DNA of 64,000 nucleotides from Nostoc carneum NIES-2107 (lineage in GTDB: Bacteria > Cyanobacteriota > Cyanobacteriia > Cyanobacteriales > Nostocaceae): NCBI GenBank assembly GCA_002368155.1, contig AP018180.1, forward strand, positions 124,001-188,000. The letters run 5' to 3'. This document shows positions 45,573 to 54,768 of the stretch, piece after piece (within the stretch, counting starts at the first letter, position 1; every line of letters begins with the position of its first letter). Made by a program: the position numbers and the translations under genes. Below the pieces are notes generated by a model. The model worked only from the letters and a program-made list of their open reading frames with translations, was not told where the DNA came from and did not search any database.

Positions 45573-47921
45573 TCATCGGTTTTTTAAATTCGGTTTAGTG
45601 GAGCTAGTTGTTACTTCTTGCCATCGTTGTCGTAGTTGCTGCAAGTTAGGAGTATGGCTACCATAACGCCACTTCACATAGGCTTGACAAATTTCATCAA
45701 TGATCTGGGCGTTACTTGGGGAATGATGCTGGTAAGCAACTCTGGCATACTCTAAGGGTGTTTGTGCCGGATGCTTGCCTAAACCTTGTTTTGCTGTCCA
45801 TTGCAGCATTTGTTGATAAAGGCTTTCCATTGGTGATAATCTCTTTAACCATCGGCGGTTTAGCCACTCGCGCCACTGTACCCAACCCAGCCAAGTAAAG
45901 AAAGCGGTTGTGGTGGACAAGATTAAGCCAGTCAACACACCTAGCCAACCTTGAGAGAATAAAGCAAAAAACCAAGCGATCGCTTTACTCAAAGAGATAA
46001 ATATTGTCCCAAATAGATAATCCAGCCAGCCTTTAACAGGGGAAGGTAACCAGCCAGCCACCCAGCGCCACAGTTGGTTGAGTACGCTAAAAGTCTGAGT
46101 ATCTTCTATTGATGGGGGTATCAGAGGATGGTTAGGAATTGGATCGAAGGCAAACCAGCCATATTTAGGAAAGTAAACTTCCGTCATGGCATAGGCATCT
46201 GTATTCCGGACAACATACATCCCCGTAAAGGGATTGAATTGTCCGGGGCTAAATCCTGCTACCAAGCGTGCGGGAATGCCTATAGAACGCAGCATAATCG
46301 TGAGTACTGTAGAAAAGTGGTCTGGGTAGCCTCCTTGATACTTAAACAAGAAAGTATCCACCAAGTCTTCCTTATCACCTAAATAAGGTAGCCCTAAAGG
46401 ATCATCGGGAATAGAATAGTTTTGTTTCAAGTACTGGGCTAGGTAAAGAGTTTTTTCATAGGCAGAATCTAAGGTTTTATTTGACTTACCTACCCGTTCC
46501 CGATTGTAGTTAGCGAGAATTTCTTCTGTGCGTCGTTTAACTTTTTCGGCAATTTCTGGGGGAATTTGCAGATAATAATTTTTGATACTTTGGGGATATT
46601 TAGTAGAGGCTTGTCCTAAATTAGTGCGATCGCGGTATGGTACTTCCGAAATGACTGTATAGGTGAGATCCTCTGATAATGCCACAGGCGATCGCAAGCC
46701 ATTTTCGCGATCAACAGCAATGATCGATGTGGGGAAGTAAATTTCTTTGGGATAACTCAGTGCAGGGATTAAGTTAGGTAAATCTGATACAACCGTATAA
46801 GTTTGTACTATCTCTTGAGTTTTGCCCCCAATAATCGGCCGTGGTAGAAAAATTTGGTAAGACCAAGGCGATCGCCGCAGGGTGGTAACATCTTCATTGC
46901 GAGATACTTCCCAGCCTTTACCTGTATAGCGATCAAATGCTAGTACCCGCCAAAAACCCTCAGCCTGCGATCGCACCCGCATCACTACCTTGGGCTTCAT
47001 TGCGCCCCGCAGGTTTTGGTTCATTTGGCTATTAAAGCCGTAATAAAAATTGTCATCTACTTTGCCTGGTTGACCGTTTGCGCCTTGGCCATTCCCATCA
47101 CCATTGTTGCCATTACCTTGATTTTTGTTATTACCTTGACGGACATAACCAGGATTAATAATGCTCCGACCTGTAAAATTACCTTTAATAGGAATAGAGG
47201 AACTCACAGGAAAAGTACGTAATTGATAACCAGGAAATCTCGGTAAAACCGCAAAAATCGCCAGCCCTAGAGCCAAAATTAATGTAAATAGTAAAAAATA
47301 AAAAGGTAAAAGAGAAGATAATTTTTTCTCTTTTACCTTTGCTGGTTTCAGGTTTAGTTTCTCCAAGCCCAGTCTGGAGCGATAATCTTGGACTAAAGTT
47401 GGCAGTGCGATCGCTAAAAATAACAACAGCACAGGCGCAAATGCTAAAGTCTGACTCAGGGTTGCTGCCACACCTAGTAAAATTAGCCCAATGACAATTG
47501 AATAGCCCAAATCTTTCCGACGGGGCGTATCAAAGCTGTGGAGTATTTGAAGTTGAATCAGCAACTCTGCTAAACCCAACCGCGTATCATTTAATTCCCC
47601 TAATAACCGCCCAAAGAAAGCACCCAGTGCTACTAACATTCCTATGGCAATGCAGAACTTGACTGTAATATTGGCATTGCGGCGACTACGGTAACTCCAA
47701 ATTGCACCCATAACACTTACAGGAATAGCCCAAAGACTAAAATTAGTCTGGGAGGCAATATCCGTCGCCCCAATTCCCGTAATTACCAAAGCTAACACTA
47801 GCACCCGTAAGGCAATTGAATCTTCCACTTCTATCAAAGGCGACTTCTGCTGATTTTGCCGCCAATCGTCATGTCCTACAGGTAGACGCCAAAACCGATT
47901 GATCCTGGATAAATTAAACAT
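45573..47921 (-). CDS. TgpA-like transglutaminase-fold membrane protein, likely inactive
   Basis: 782 residues. The N-terminal third has seven or eight hydrophobic helices up to about residue 230 (DUF3488/TgpA_N), then an outside region with a Gly/Asn-rich insert near 270-290. The transglutaminase-like core lies about 470-610, then another membrane helix (WLGVLTGLILSTTTAFFTWLG near 685) and a DUF4129 tail. In active members the core reads GYCEHF and DAHAW. Here it is GYPDHF and DAYAM, so catalytic Cys and His are Pro and Tyr; only the Asp in FDPIPN remains. The rest of the core (SIGIPARLVAGF) is well kept. It probably works as a binding or structural protein at the envelope. It is transcribed alone. 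Confidence 0.82.
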   Translation of the reverse strand: MFNLSRINRFWRLPVGHDDWRQNQQKSPLIEVEDSIALRVLVLALVITGIGATDIASQTNFSLWAIPVSVMGAIWSYRSRRNANITVKFCIAIGMLVALGAFFGRLLGELNDTRLGLAELLIQLQILHSFDTPRRKDLGYSIVIGLILLGVAATLSQTLAFAPVLLLFLAIALPTLVQDYRSRLGLEKLNLKPAKVKEKKLSSLLPFYFLLFTLILALGLAIFAVLPRFPGYQLRTFPVSSSIPIKGNFTGRSIINPGYVRQGNNKNQGNGNNGDGNGQGANGQPGKVDDNFYYGFNSQMNQNLRGAMKPKVVMRVRSQAEGFWRVLAFDRYTGKGWEVSRNEDVTTLRRSPWSYQIFLPRPIIGGKTQEIVQTYTVVSDLPNLIPALSYPKEIYFPTSIIAVDRENGLRSPVALSEDLTYTVISEVPYRDRTNLGQASTKYPQSIKNYYLQIPPEIAEKVKRRTEEILANYNRERVGKSNKTLDSAYEKTLYLAQYLKQNYSIPDDPLGLPYLGDKEDLVDTFLFKYQGGYPDHFSTVLTIMLRSIGIPARLVAGFSPGQFNPFTGMYVVRNTDAYAMTEVYFPKYGWFAFDPIPNHPLIPPSIEDTQTFSVLNQLWRWVAGWLPSPVKGWLDYLFGTIFISLSKAIAWFFALFSQGWLGVLTGLILSTTTAFFTWLGWVQWREWLNRRWLKRLSPMESLYQQMLQWTAKQGLGKHPAQTPLEYARVAYQHHSPSNAQIIDEICQAYVKWRYGSHTPNLQQLRQRWQEVTTSSTKPNLKNR

Positions 47922-48246
47922 TTAAAGTACGAGCCAAGCGATGATGTAGACGCTAAGACACTATGCTGGGTATGGAAATTAACTAACCCGCCTCCAGCTA
48001 CTACCCTACCCTACTCTATGGAAATGCCTTTAGCGAATGGGAATTTCCTAAGTAAAGTGGTAGCAAAATATAAATAGCATCTCTGTGAATCTACGCGTCT
48101 TGTGCTAGGTTCTACCAATCAATATATGTTTGCGTAGGCTCCCTCAATACCGCTTGTTGAAAAAAAAGATAAGTTTCAAAACCAGGATAATCTGCAATTA
48201 TCTATTGACGTTTATCAAACTAGGGTGCTAGTCATTACCATTTCAC
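47922..48246. other. Intergenic region between patU-like and TgpA-like genes
   Basis: 325 bases with no visible gene or strong hairpin. The TgpA-like promoter should lie near the left side. Confidence 0.4.
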
Positions 48247-49227
48247 TTATGTTGGATTAATCACAAACAAAAGTGGCTGTTGGTCGATTTCTGGGAAATC
48301 CACTTCTAAGGTGTAAGTTTGGTTAATGTACTGGCAAGGTAATTCTACAATCAGGCTTCCCATGCTAGAAGACTGCGCTACGGCTTGGGTACCATTACCT
48401 TGAAGTTGGAAAATACCTCTTGTGGGTAACTCACCCTGAACGCGCAGTTTACCTTTCTGGGATTGGTATTCAATTTTCAGTTTCAGAACACCCACAGTAG
48501 TCAGCCATTCTCTTTCTATCACTGGATTAGTGAGTGAGATGGGTATAGTTAAAGTCTCTAGTAGTTGCTTAACTGTGAGTAACGACAACGCCATTTGTTG
48601 AGATTCTTTTAAATCTGAGTAATCGTTCTGAAGATTAGGCATTGCTTCCAGTGCTTCTACAGATCGAGAAGGACTTCTCAGAACTAATCCAGCTATGCTG
48701 TTGAGGTTGTTTAGGGTTTGAGTATCGCTAGGAAATAACTCTTCCACGGCCTGAACTAATTTTGCCCCCAAAGGTAGGGAAGATGTCAGTAATACTTGAC
48801 ATTTTGCTAACAACTGACGGAAAATGCTTTCCGGCAGAGTCACTGGCAAATTCAGCTTTGACTGTTGTGCTATCCAACCCCAAGTAGGAACAAAAGCTAC
48901 CGATGGCTCGTCGGCGTAATCGGGGTAGTCTACTAATTGTGTTTCCCAAGGGAATAAGGGAGGACGGTTTTGAATTTGAAGTTGTAACCGATGTTTAATG
49001 ACGGCTTGAAAACGTTCTTGCACAGTAGGAATTTCTCCCAATTGAAAGGTTTGGGGTGTCCCACCCAACTCTTGCCTCCCACCTTCAAAATCGGTAGTTT
49101 GCTTAAGTGGGTTTTCCACCCCGTTAATTTCCTGACAATCTACCGAGGAGAACTCAGTGGTGGTGACATCTTCTGCCAACACCAAACTAAGTAATTGGTG
49201 ATGAAAGGATTCTGAGTCACTATTCAT
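48247..49227 (-). CDS. patU: DUF1822-type protein, probable PatU
   Basis: 326 residues from the ATG at 49227, which overlaps the hetZ end by 8 bases; a GTG at 49239 is possible. I see an acidic N-terminus, a central FVPTWGWIAQQSKLNLPVTLPESIFRQLLAKCQVLL and a C-terminal beta-rich part ending in LPEIDQQPLLFVINPT-like sequence (residues 300-326). This matches what I remember of DUF1822. Its position right behind hetZ is that of patU, a gene that in Anabaena 7120 is split into patU5 and patU3 and affects heterocyst pattern. Here it is one intact frame, as in Nostoc punctiforme. Naming rests on synteny more than on a motif. Confidence 0.65.
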   Translation of the reverse strand: MNSDSESFHHQLLSLVLAEDVTTTEFSSVDCQEINGVENPLKQTTDFEGGRQELGGTPQTFQLGEIPTVQERFQAVIKHRLQLQIQNRPPLFPWETQLVDYPDYADEPSVAFVPTWGWIAQQSKLNLPVTLPESIFRQLLAKCQVLLTSSLPLGAKLVQAVEELFPSDTQTLNNLNSIAGLVLRSPSRSVEALEAMPNLQNDYSDLKESQQMALSLLTVKQLLETLTIPISLTNPVIEREWLTTVGVLKLKIEYQSQKGKLRVQGELPTRGIFQLQGNGTQAVAQSSSMGSLIVELPCQYINQTYTLEVDFPEIDQQPLLFVINPT

Positions 49228-50410
49228 GAGTAGATGCACCTGATCCGGACACTAAAGAGTTACGAATTTCCCAAGCTTGTTCAAGAATTTTAAACCAGCG
49301 TTTTTGTAGTTGAGCCATAGACAAACCTAAGGTTTTGGCAATTTTTTCATCAGGTTCTCCTTGTTGCTTCATATCTAGTAGAGACCGCTGTTTTTCATCT
49401 AGCTCTGCTGTATATGCTTGCCACTGCTGGGGAGTCAAGCCTAAATTCGTAGGCAATGAAGCTTCTAACCATTCATGAACCAATTCCCAACGATGCAACA
49501 AGGCAAACCGAATTAAATGATATTTAAACCGTTGTTGTAAGTAATCCCTCTGGCGAGGGGTTAAGCCCAAAATCGACTCTATTTCCTGTGCTGAGAGATC
49601 CTGAAGACGGAGACTAAAGTAATCAGCACAGTCGTTTTGTTGGCGTTGTTCAAGATAATCTAATAGTTCCGTAATGACAACAGAGCGTAATGTGTCTTCT
49701 TCTGGTTCTGGTTCTGCTTGCGTAGCCATTGCCGAACGCAATTGTTGTACTGCTGGTTCTTCCCAAGAACCATCAGCTTCGTTAGCACTACCTTCTGAGG
49801 CTTGTTCAATATCTACACTTGTTTCTGGAGGTTGCTGTTGCGAGAAGGTTTGCGCTCGGAGAATAATTAGCTGCTGTTGTCGTCCTGGCAAAGGTATCCG
49901 TCGCTTACCGTAGCGCTCGGTAAATGCCATGTACTCTGCCAATTCCAACAGTGTTTGGGGGCGATAGGCACTACCCAATTGATTTTCGCGGCGGAAAGCG
50001 TTCAAAGCCTCCAAATAAAAGCTCTGTAGGAAATCTTCAATGATAGTTAACCGCCCTTGATAACTCAATTGCTTCTGAGGCGGGTTAATATAGCGATAAA
50101 TGATGGCACTCAAAGTGCTATGTAGTTCGACCCTACCCCGATTTGAACCCAACTGATAGTATCTAATACACTGTTGCAGTCGGTGTTTGGCTAGAGTCAT
50201 TGCTGAATTTTCTATAGCACCGGAAGCTTGAATACGTTTACTCTCGGTGCAAATGCGGTATACTTCGGCGGCAATTCGTGTTGCCACATCATGGCAATTC
50301 CGCTCCGAAGCTTTGGTTGACTGTTTAAGCTCCTTGAATAGGAGTTGAAATATCACCTCCACGCCGATAGAATCTTCTCCCTGAATAGTTGCGGTTGCGG
50401 CTGAATTCAT
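49220..50410 (-). CDS. hetZ: HetZ-like heterocyst regulator
   Basis: 396 residues, close to the 401 of Anabaena HetZ. No catalytic domain. The N-terminal half (GVEVIFQLLFKELKQSTKASERNCHDVATRIA, then RRIPLPGRQQQLIILRAQTFS near 170-190) is all-helical. Residues about 195-235 are an acidic, Gln-rich linker. The C-terminal half has two helix-turn-helix-like segments (LSAQEIESILGLTPRQRDYLQQRF near 275; PDEKIAKTLGLSMAQLQKRWFKIL near 355) that resemble sigma-factor region 4. HetZ is controlled by HetR and needed early in heterocyst differentiation. Synteny with amiC, murI and patU supports the name. It starts at ATG 50410 and is coupled to patU. Confidence 0.78.
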   Translation of the reverse strand: MNSAATATIQGEDSIGVEVIFQLLFKELKQSTKASERNCHDVATRIAAEVYRICTESKRIQASGAIENSAMTLAKHRLQQCIRYYQLGSNRGRVELHSTLSAIIYRYINPPQKQLSYQGRLTIIEDFLQSFYLEALNAFRRENQLGSAYRPQTLLELAEYMAFTERYGKRRIPLPGRQQQLIILRAQTFSQQQPPETSVDIEQASEGSANEADGSWEEPAVQQLRSAMATQAEPEPEEDTLRSVVITELLDYLEQRQQNDCADYFSLRLQDLSAQEIESILGLTPRQRDYLQQRFKYHLIRFALLHRWELVHEWLEASLPTNLGLTPQQWQAYTAELDEKQRSLLDMKQQGEPDEKIAKTLGLSMAQLQKRWFKILEQAWEIRNSLVSGSGASTHE

Positions 50411-50614
50411 AGTCTCTGTTTTTAAAAGACCCTAACATACTTAAACACAACCTGTACGACCGTGGGTGTTGGCTTGATGATTTTGCGTATAAGCTAAACG
50501 CAGACAAATCCTGCATTCAAGATTTGGTTTAATTTATTATTCCCAACTTGGTTGGGTTGATCATACTCTGTTTTGATGTTATGGCCATTACCCAGGAGCC
50601 GTGGACAAGTCATT
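50411..50614. promoter_or_regulatory. Divergent control region of hetZ
   Basis: 204 bases between hetZ (leftward) and a hypothetical gene (rightward). It must hold the hetZ promoter, which in Anabaena is bound by HetR. One half-site-like GTTAGGGTCT lies on the minus strand near 50430-50441, but I do not see the full palindrome. Confidence 0.4.
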
Positions 50615-51088
50615 ATGGATTTAGAAGCACAAATTCAATTGTTGATTGATAATGCACCTCACGATGGTATAACACCACAACTTGTTACAGCAATTGCCCC
50701 TGCTTTGAAGGCGATTGCTCATCAGTTAAGTTACTCTCAGTATTATATTCTCCAAAGTGTGGAGTCTGAGTGGGTTTTAACTACATTGAGCAATCGGGCA
50801 AACCCAAGATTAGAAAAACGTGTTATTTACGCATTTCCTACCTTAAAAGATGCCTCACTGGCCTCATCTGCGGGGGTTGAGGAGCAAGTAATAGCTACAG
50901 AAATTCCTGTAACTCACATTTTGTTCCAACTGGTGGCACTAGAAACCGTAGATAGTATAGTATTTTTTGAAACTTCTGGCATGAGTACAAACGCTGTCGA
51001 AGTGCGGCGATCTGATTTACAAAACCGGATTCAGCAACAACTGCAAAAAAAGCGATCGCCAAGACAAGTACCACCTGATATTGCTTGA
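50615..51088 (+). CDS. Hypothetical protein beside hetZ
   Basis: 157 residues from the ATG at 50615 (MDLEAQIQLLIDNAPHDG); 50573 is an alternative. No family recognised. It looks like an alpha/beta single domain: an N-terminal helical stretch (TPQLVTAIAPALKAIAHQL), strands (SQYYILQSVESEWVLTTLS; KRVIYAFPTLKDAS), a helix-rich end and a Lys/Arg/Pro tail (QLQKKRSPRQVPPDIA). It is divergent from hetZ and shares its control region, so it could be co-regulated. No signal peptide. Confidence 0.72.
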   Translation: MDLEAQIQLLIDNAPHDGITPQLVTAIAPALKAIAHQLSYSQYYILQSVESEWVLTTLSNRANPRLEKRVIYAFPTLKDASLASSAGVEEQVIATEIPVTHILFQLVALETVDSIVFFETSGMSTNAVEVRRSDLQNRIQQQLQKKRSPRQVPPDIA

Positions 51089-51143
51089 AGGGAATGGGGC
51101 ATTGGGTATTGTCATATACTACCCAGTTTCTAGCCCCTAATCC

Positions 51144-52115
51144 TTAATACAGCCTACTCAGCACATAGTTAGCCATGTTAATTAAGGCTTGACGAGATTC
51201 TGAGGGTGGTAGAACTGCAATATGTTCAGTGGCGAGTTTTGCATGGTGATCTGCTAATTCTCGCGCCTGCTGTATTCCTTGGCTTTCTTGAATCAGCCTC
51301 AGTGCTTGCTCTAAATCTCCTTCTTGGGCAAACTCTCTCTCAATCAATACTTCTAAATAAGGTTTTTCCGCTAGAGCAAATAAAACTGGTGCAGTGAGAT
51401 TTCCACTCTTGAGATCAGAACCCACTGGTTTACCCAAAGTCTCTACCGAACTCGTGAAATCGAAAATATCATCCACAATCTGGAATGCTAGACCCAGATG
51501 GCGACCGTAGTTATACAAATGTTCGGCGGTTTCTGGGGATACATCACTGAGTAAGCCAGCTGCTTTTGAGCTGTTGGCAATTAATGAAGCAGTTTTGTAA
51601 TAGCTCTTGTTTAAGTAAGTCTCTATCGAGATATTAGTATCAAAGCGATTTAGTCCCTGCTGGATTTCTCCAGCCGCCAAATCCATAATCACTTCAGAAA
51701 GCAGTTTCACGACTTCTAAATTGTCCAAGTTGGCTAAATACCAGGAGGATTGGGCAAAGAGAAAGTCTCCTGCTAATACGGCTATGCGGTTACCGAACAA
51801 ACTATGAACAGTCGAGACACCGCGTCGCATCTGAGATTCATCCACCACATCATCATGCACCAAGCTTGCTGTGTGGATCATTTCTGTAATCTCAGCTAAG
51901 CGTCGGTGACGGGATGTAATGTCTTGTTCTAGCATGGTCGCTCGCGCAATCAGCAGAACTATAGCTGGTCTAATGCGCTTTCCCCCAGCACCAAATAGGT
52001 GTTCGGCTGCTGCATAAAGTATGGGGTGGCGATTTCCAACTAGCTGTTTGAGATTATCTGCTAGTATTCGCAGGTCTGCTTCCACAGGGGTAAACAGGGA
52101 GGTGGCTGGGGTCAT
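51144..52115 (-). CDS. sds: Polyprenyl (solanesyl) diphosphate synthase
   Basis: 323 residues, a trans-prenyl synthase. The first Asp-rich motif is VHDDVVDESQMRRG (near 90) and the second IVDDIFDF (near 212), both intact; GGKRIRPAIVLL near 50 completes the diphosphate pocket. It condenses isopentenyl diphosphate to long chains, most likely the solanesyl (C45) side chain of plastoquinone. The sequence is of the long-chain type (small residues before the first DDxxD) and unlike GGPP synthase. It stands alone. Confidence 0.9.
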   Translation of the reverse strand: MTPATSLFTPVEADLRILADNLKQLVGNRHPILYAAAEHLFGAGGKRIRPAIVLLIARATMLEQDITSRHRRLAEITEMIHTASLVHDDVVDESQMRRGVSTVHSLFGNRIAVLAGDFLFAQSSWYLANLDNLEVVKLLSEVIMDLAAGEIQQGLNRFDTNISIETYLNKSYYKTASLIANSSKAAGLLSDVSPETAEHLYNYGRHLGLAFQIVDDIFDFTSSVETLGKPVGSDLKSGNLTAPVLFALAEKPYLEVLIEREFAQEGDLEQALRLIQESQGIQQARELADHHAKLATEHIAVLPPSESRQALINMANYVLSRLY

Positions 52116-53044
52116 GGATGGGCGGACTCTGGCTTAGGTTACGAAAGTTTACATATCCTATACTCATTTTAAGATAACCCAGGGCCAGCGCAAACTTTTG
52201 ATCCGGGAATACCTCACTTAGGACTCTTGAGTGAGAGACGAAAGTCTTGATATTCCTGATTTATTGGTTTTTTCATGTTGATGAAAATAGCGGACAGGGC
52301 AAAATTAACTGTCATTAGCAACCGCAAAATTCTCATAATTTTTATCTGAGACATCGAAGTCTATTGTCTTTTAGCCCCTTTTAAGGTGATACTCGTCCCT
52401 AGTCCCCATAGCAAAAGTGTTAGTTCGTCAGTTAGAACCCTCTTCCCTTTGAAAGGTTGAAGCATTGGCATTCACCAAAGGTGAATCAGGGATTACTCAT
52501 AAGTGACTAAAGCTTTTGAAGTTCGGCTGAAATTATTGAGCAAAGTGTATCTTCAGCTACAGCAAAAAGTTATAATTATCTGCATCTTAATTTCTCAAGA
52601 CAAACTTGAAATCTATCAGGTTTTTAGGATCTTCGGATAAGTTCACTACATCTTTACAGGTAAATAATAGGAATTACTTAAGTACTGCCGTATTATTTCG
52701 TAATAATAGTTATTTTTAATACTTTACAATAGGTCTGCCTAAAAACAATTTTGGTGAGCTATATTTCTTTCTCGAAAAAATTTATTATTTCACTTTTATT
52801 TACTGAGTTACTTTTATGACAATAAATTAATTTTGCTATCTATAAATTATTTAGTATAATTGAATACCCACATTATTAGTTGTTCAGCTAAATTTTTCTC
52901 ACTTGTTTAAGCCATTGAGAAATTTTAAAATTTAGCCACAAAGTTGGCTTAAAAGTCGGGAACCTTGTGTTACGCTAAGATCTAGGGATTTTAAATTTTT
53001 CAGATATTCACTAGCCAAAAGTAAATTACCTTTAGGTAATTATA
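52116..53044. other. Long AT-rich intergenic region
   Basis: About 930 bases. Near 52430-52510 short inverted bits occur (TTCCCTTTGAAAGG, TTCACCAAAGGTGAA). No gene is convincing. The right end leads into the structured RNA candidate, for which a promoter would be expected near 52980-53040. Confidence 0.45.
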
Positions 53045-53310
53045 CTCTTTAGGAGTTGTGAGTCAATAGATTGTCGCGGTTAAGTCAAGGGAGTGATTCC
53101 TGATTTAATAACCGTGACCTGCAGCCTCTTGGTTTGGAGTTATACGCTAGCCTTACAGGAAACCGCTCGGTTTTACTTGACTTTGAGCTTTAGCGTAACT
53201 CCTGTAAAAGCGGCGTGAGCAGCAATAACACGGGCTAGGTAGACTGCTGAAGAGAGTAGTTAGGGGTTGCCGTATGGCAATTTAACTGCTCTGGAATGTA
53301 TAGTCCGTGA
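53045..53310 (+). ncRNA. Candidate structured RNA with loop-loop pseudoknot
   Basis: A GC-richer block in an AT-rich gap, able to form: stem A, 53073-53082 with 53109-53118 (9 of 10 pairs); stem B, GGAGTTA..CGCTA 53136-53149 with 53191-53202 (12 pairs, 2-base bulge); an inner hairpin AAACCG/CGGTTT 53160-53173; stem C, 53251-53262 with 53281-53292, capped by TTGCC/GGCAA; and a closing AGACT/AGTCC. The loops of A and B hold a perfect 8-base complement, AAGTCAAG (53082-53089) and CTTGACTT (53176-53183), a likely kissing interaction. It could be an orphan HEARO/omega-RNA, a group I relic (TATAGTCC end) or a leader of the 65-residue gene. Strand and ends are uncertain. Confidence 0.45.
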
Positions 53311-53470
53311 AAAATTAAGTTAAATACTAAATCCGTTTTCCGTAGAGAATTTATCCCTACGGAGTAGTCTAGCATAGCAAACTACAGCCATCAAGAATCC
53401 TCTTGAATGGTAGAAGTTTTACTTATGTGTTGAAAGTGCATATTCGTTTGAGAAAGGTGCTGGTAGAACA
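53311..53470. other. Leader of the small membrane protein gene
   Basis: Contains a CCGTAG/CTACGG hairpin at about 53339-53361 without a T run, then AT-rich DNA. GAGAAAGGTG lies about 14 bases before the ATG at 53471. Confidence 0.4.
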
Positions 53471-53668
53471 ATGATTTACGGAAATATGCCTATGATGATT
53501 TTTATTTTAGCTGCTGGATATTTGTTCACCGTTTACCTACTCTTAGCACTAGCAAAGCGAACAGGAAAAAACAGTGATGCTACAAATATAAATTTGGCAG
53601 GGCAGCAGAAACATACACAAGAGCTATCAGTAGCGCCAAAGGTGACTGAAGTTGTTAATAGTCAGTAG
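53471..53668 (+). CDS. Small single-helix membrane protein
   Basis: 65 residues, unrecognised. It has an N-terminal membrane helix (MMIFILAAGYLFTVYLLLALA, residues 8-28), then a short basic stop (KRTGKN) and a polar tail. A small membrane partner of a larger complex is a typical role for such proteins, but no partner is evident. It lies directly after the structured RNA candidate on the same strand, and could be controlled by it. It is followed by a palindrome and hairpin. Confidence 0.55.
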   Translation: MIYGNMPMMIFILAAGYLFTVYLLLALAKRTGKNSDATNINLAGQQKHTQELSVAPKVTEVVNSQ

Positions 53669-53679
53669 TCAAGGGTGGG

Positions 53680-53740
53680 AGAGACGCGATTAATCGCGTC
53701 TCTACTCAAAAAGTCAAAAAATTGTTTTGGACTTTTGACT
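53680..53740. terminator. GACGCGAT palindrome plus hairpin, convergent terminator
   Basis: A perfect 24-bp palindrome with core GACGCGATTAATCGCGTC (53680-53703) is followed by AGTCAAAA...TTTTGACT (53712-53740). It lies between the converging small membrane protein and murI genes. The same palindrome is found at 1987-2004. Confidence 0.6.
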
Positions 53741-53775
53741 CTTGACTCGTAAACACTTCTATAAATAAATTGTTT

Positions 53776-54639
53776 TTATAGATAAGAGGCTTTAGCTTCA
53801 CTGAAGCTAACTTCCTCAACTAATGGAGTATAGCCTAACCACTGCAACCCTGATTGGGCAAACTGTTGGGCACAGCCGCTAACCGCAAAGCGTGTAGGTA
53901 GTGGGGGATGGGTATTCCTTAAACCTAATAAGTCTAAATCTTGGATACAAGCGGCGACAACATTTACTGCTGGATCAACTAGCTTCACATGAGCAGGAAG
54001 AAGCGATCGCAGGACAGGGGCAAGGTGAGGATAATGGGTACAGCCGTAAACTAAAGTATCGATTTCCTGCTTGATTAAGGGTTCTAAATATGAGCGCGCC
54101 ACTTCAGTCGTGTAGGGGTCATGAATCCGGTTTTGCTCAATGAGGGGTACAAATTCTGGGCAACCAACTTGCCAGACTTGGACATGAGGATCAATCTCTA
54201 GTATAGCTTGCTTATAAGCATTACTTTTAGCAGTGGCGGGGGTAGCAATCACACCAATTCGCTTGCCTTGTTGCACTGCAGCTCTAGCACCTGGGAGAAT
54301 CACGCCAAGAATTGGCAGATTAAATTCTGCACGGACAATATCTAGAGCTAAAGCCGAACTGGTGTTACAAGCCATAATCACCATTTTGACCTGTTGCTGT
54401 TGCATCCAGGTCAAAATTTCGCGCACATATTGTAGAATTTCTGCTTGTGAACGAATGCCATAGGGCAGTCGCGCTGTATCGCCAAAATAAATAACAGATT
54501 CGTTAGGAAGTTGCCGATAAACTTGTCGTAATACCGTTAAACCACCCACGCCACTATCAAAGATACCTATGGGGGCGCGTTGCGGTTCTTGCTCGGAAAA
54601 ATTATACAGATTGCCTTCAAAGATGGAAGATGAATACAC
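53776..54639 (-). CDS. murI: Glutamate racemase
   Basis: 287 residues from a GTG at 54639, the only start before the fold. It converts L- to D-glutamate for peptidoglycan. The two catalytic cysteines are in VIMACNTSSALAL (about 95) and VYGCTHYPHL (about 206); the aspartate is in GIFDSGVGGLTVLRQV (about 30). It follows the amidase genes with a 130-base gap on the same strand, so envelope genes cluster here. Confidence 0.95.
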   Translation of the reverse strand: MYSSSIFEGNLYNFSEQEPQRAPIGIFDSGVGGLTVLRQVYRQLPNESVIYFGDTARLPYGIRSQAEILQYVREILTWMQQQQVKMVIMACNTSSALALDIVRAEFNLPILGVILPGARAAVQQGKRIGVIATPATAKSNAYKQAILEIDPHVQVWQVGCPEFVPLIEQNRIHDPYTTEVARSYLEPLIKQEIDTLVYGCTHYPHLAPVLRSLLPAHVKLVDPAVNVVAACIQDLDLLGLRNTHPPLPTRFAVSGCAQQFAQSGLQWLGYTPLVEEVSFSEAKASYL

Positions 54640-54768
54640 GGGCAGATATGGGTTGAGTTTTTTGATTTAAGATACAGGATTTAGTAGCCAATTTGCTAAG
54701 ACTCATAAATCCTGTATGCAAAAGAAGTCTGATATCACCTCTTTAACTAGGTAAGTTCTACTACATTT

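Noticed and set aside
53045-53310. tmRNA, RNase P RNA or a cobalamin riboswitch at the structured region
   Set aside because: The conserved sequences of these RNAs, as I know them, are absent; only stems and a loop-loop complement are seen.
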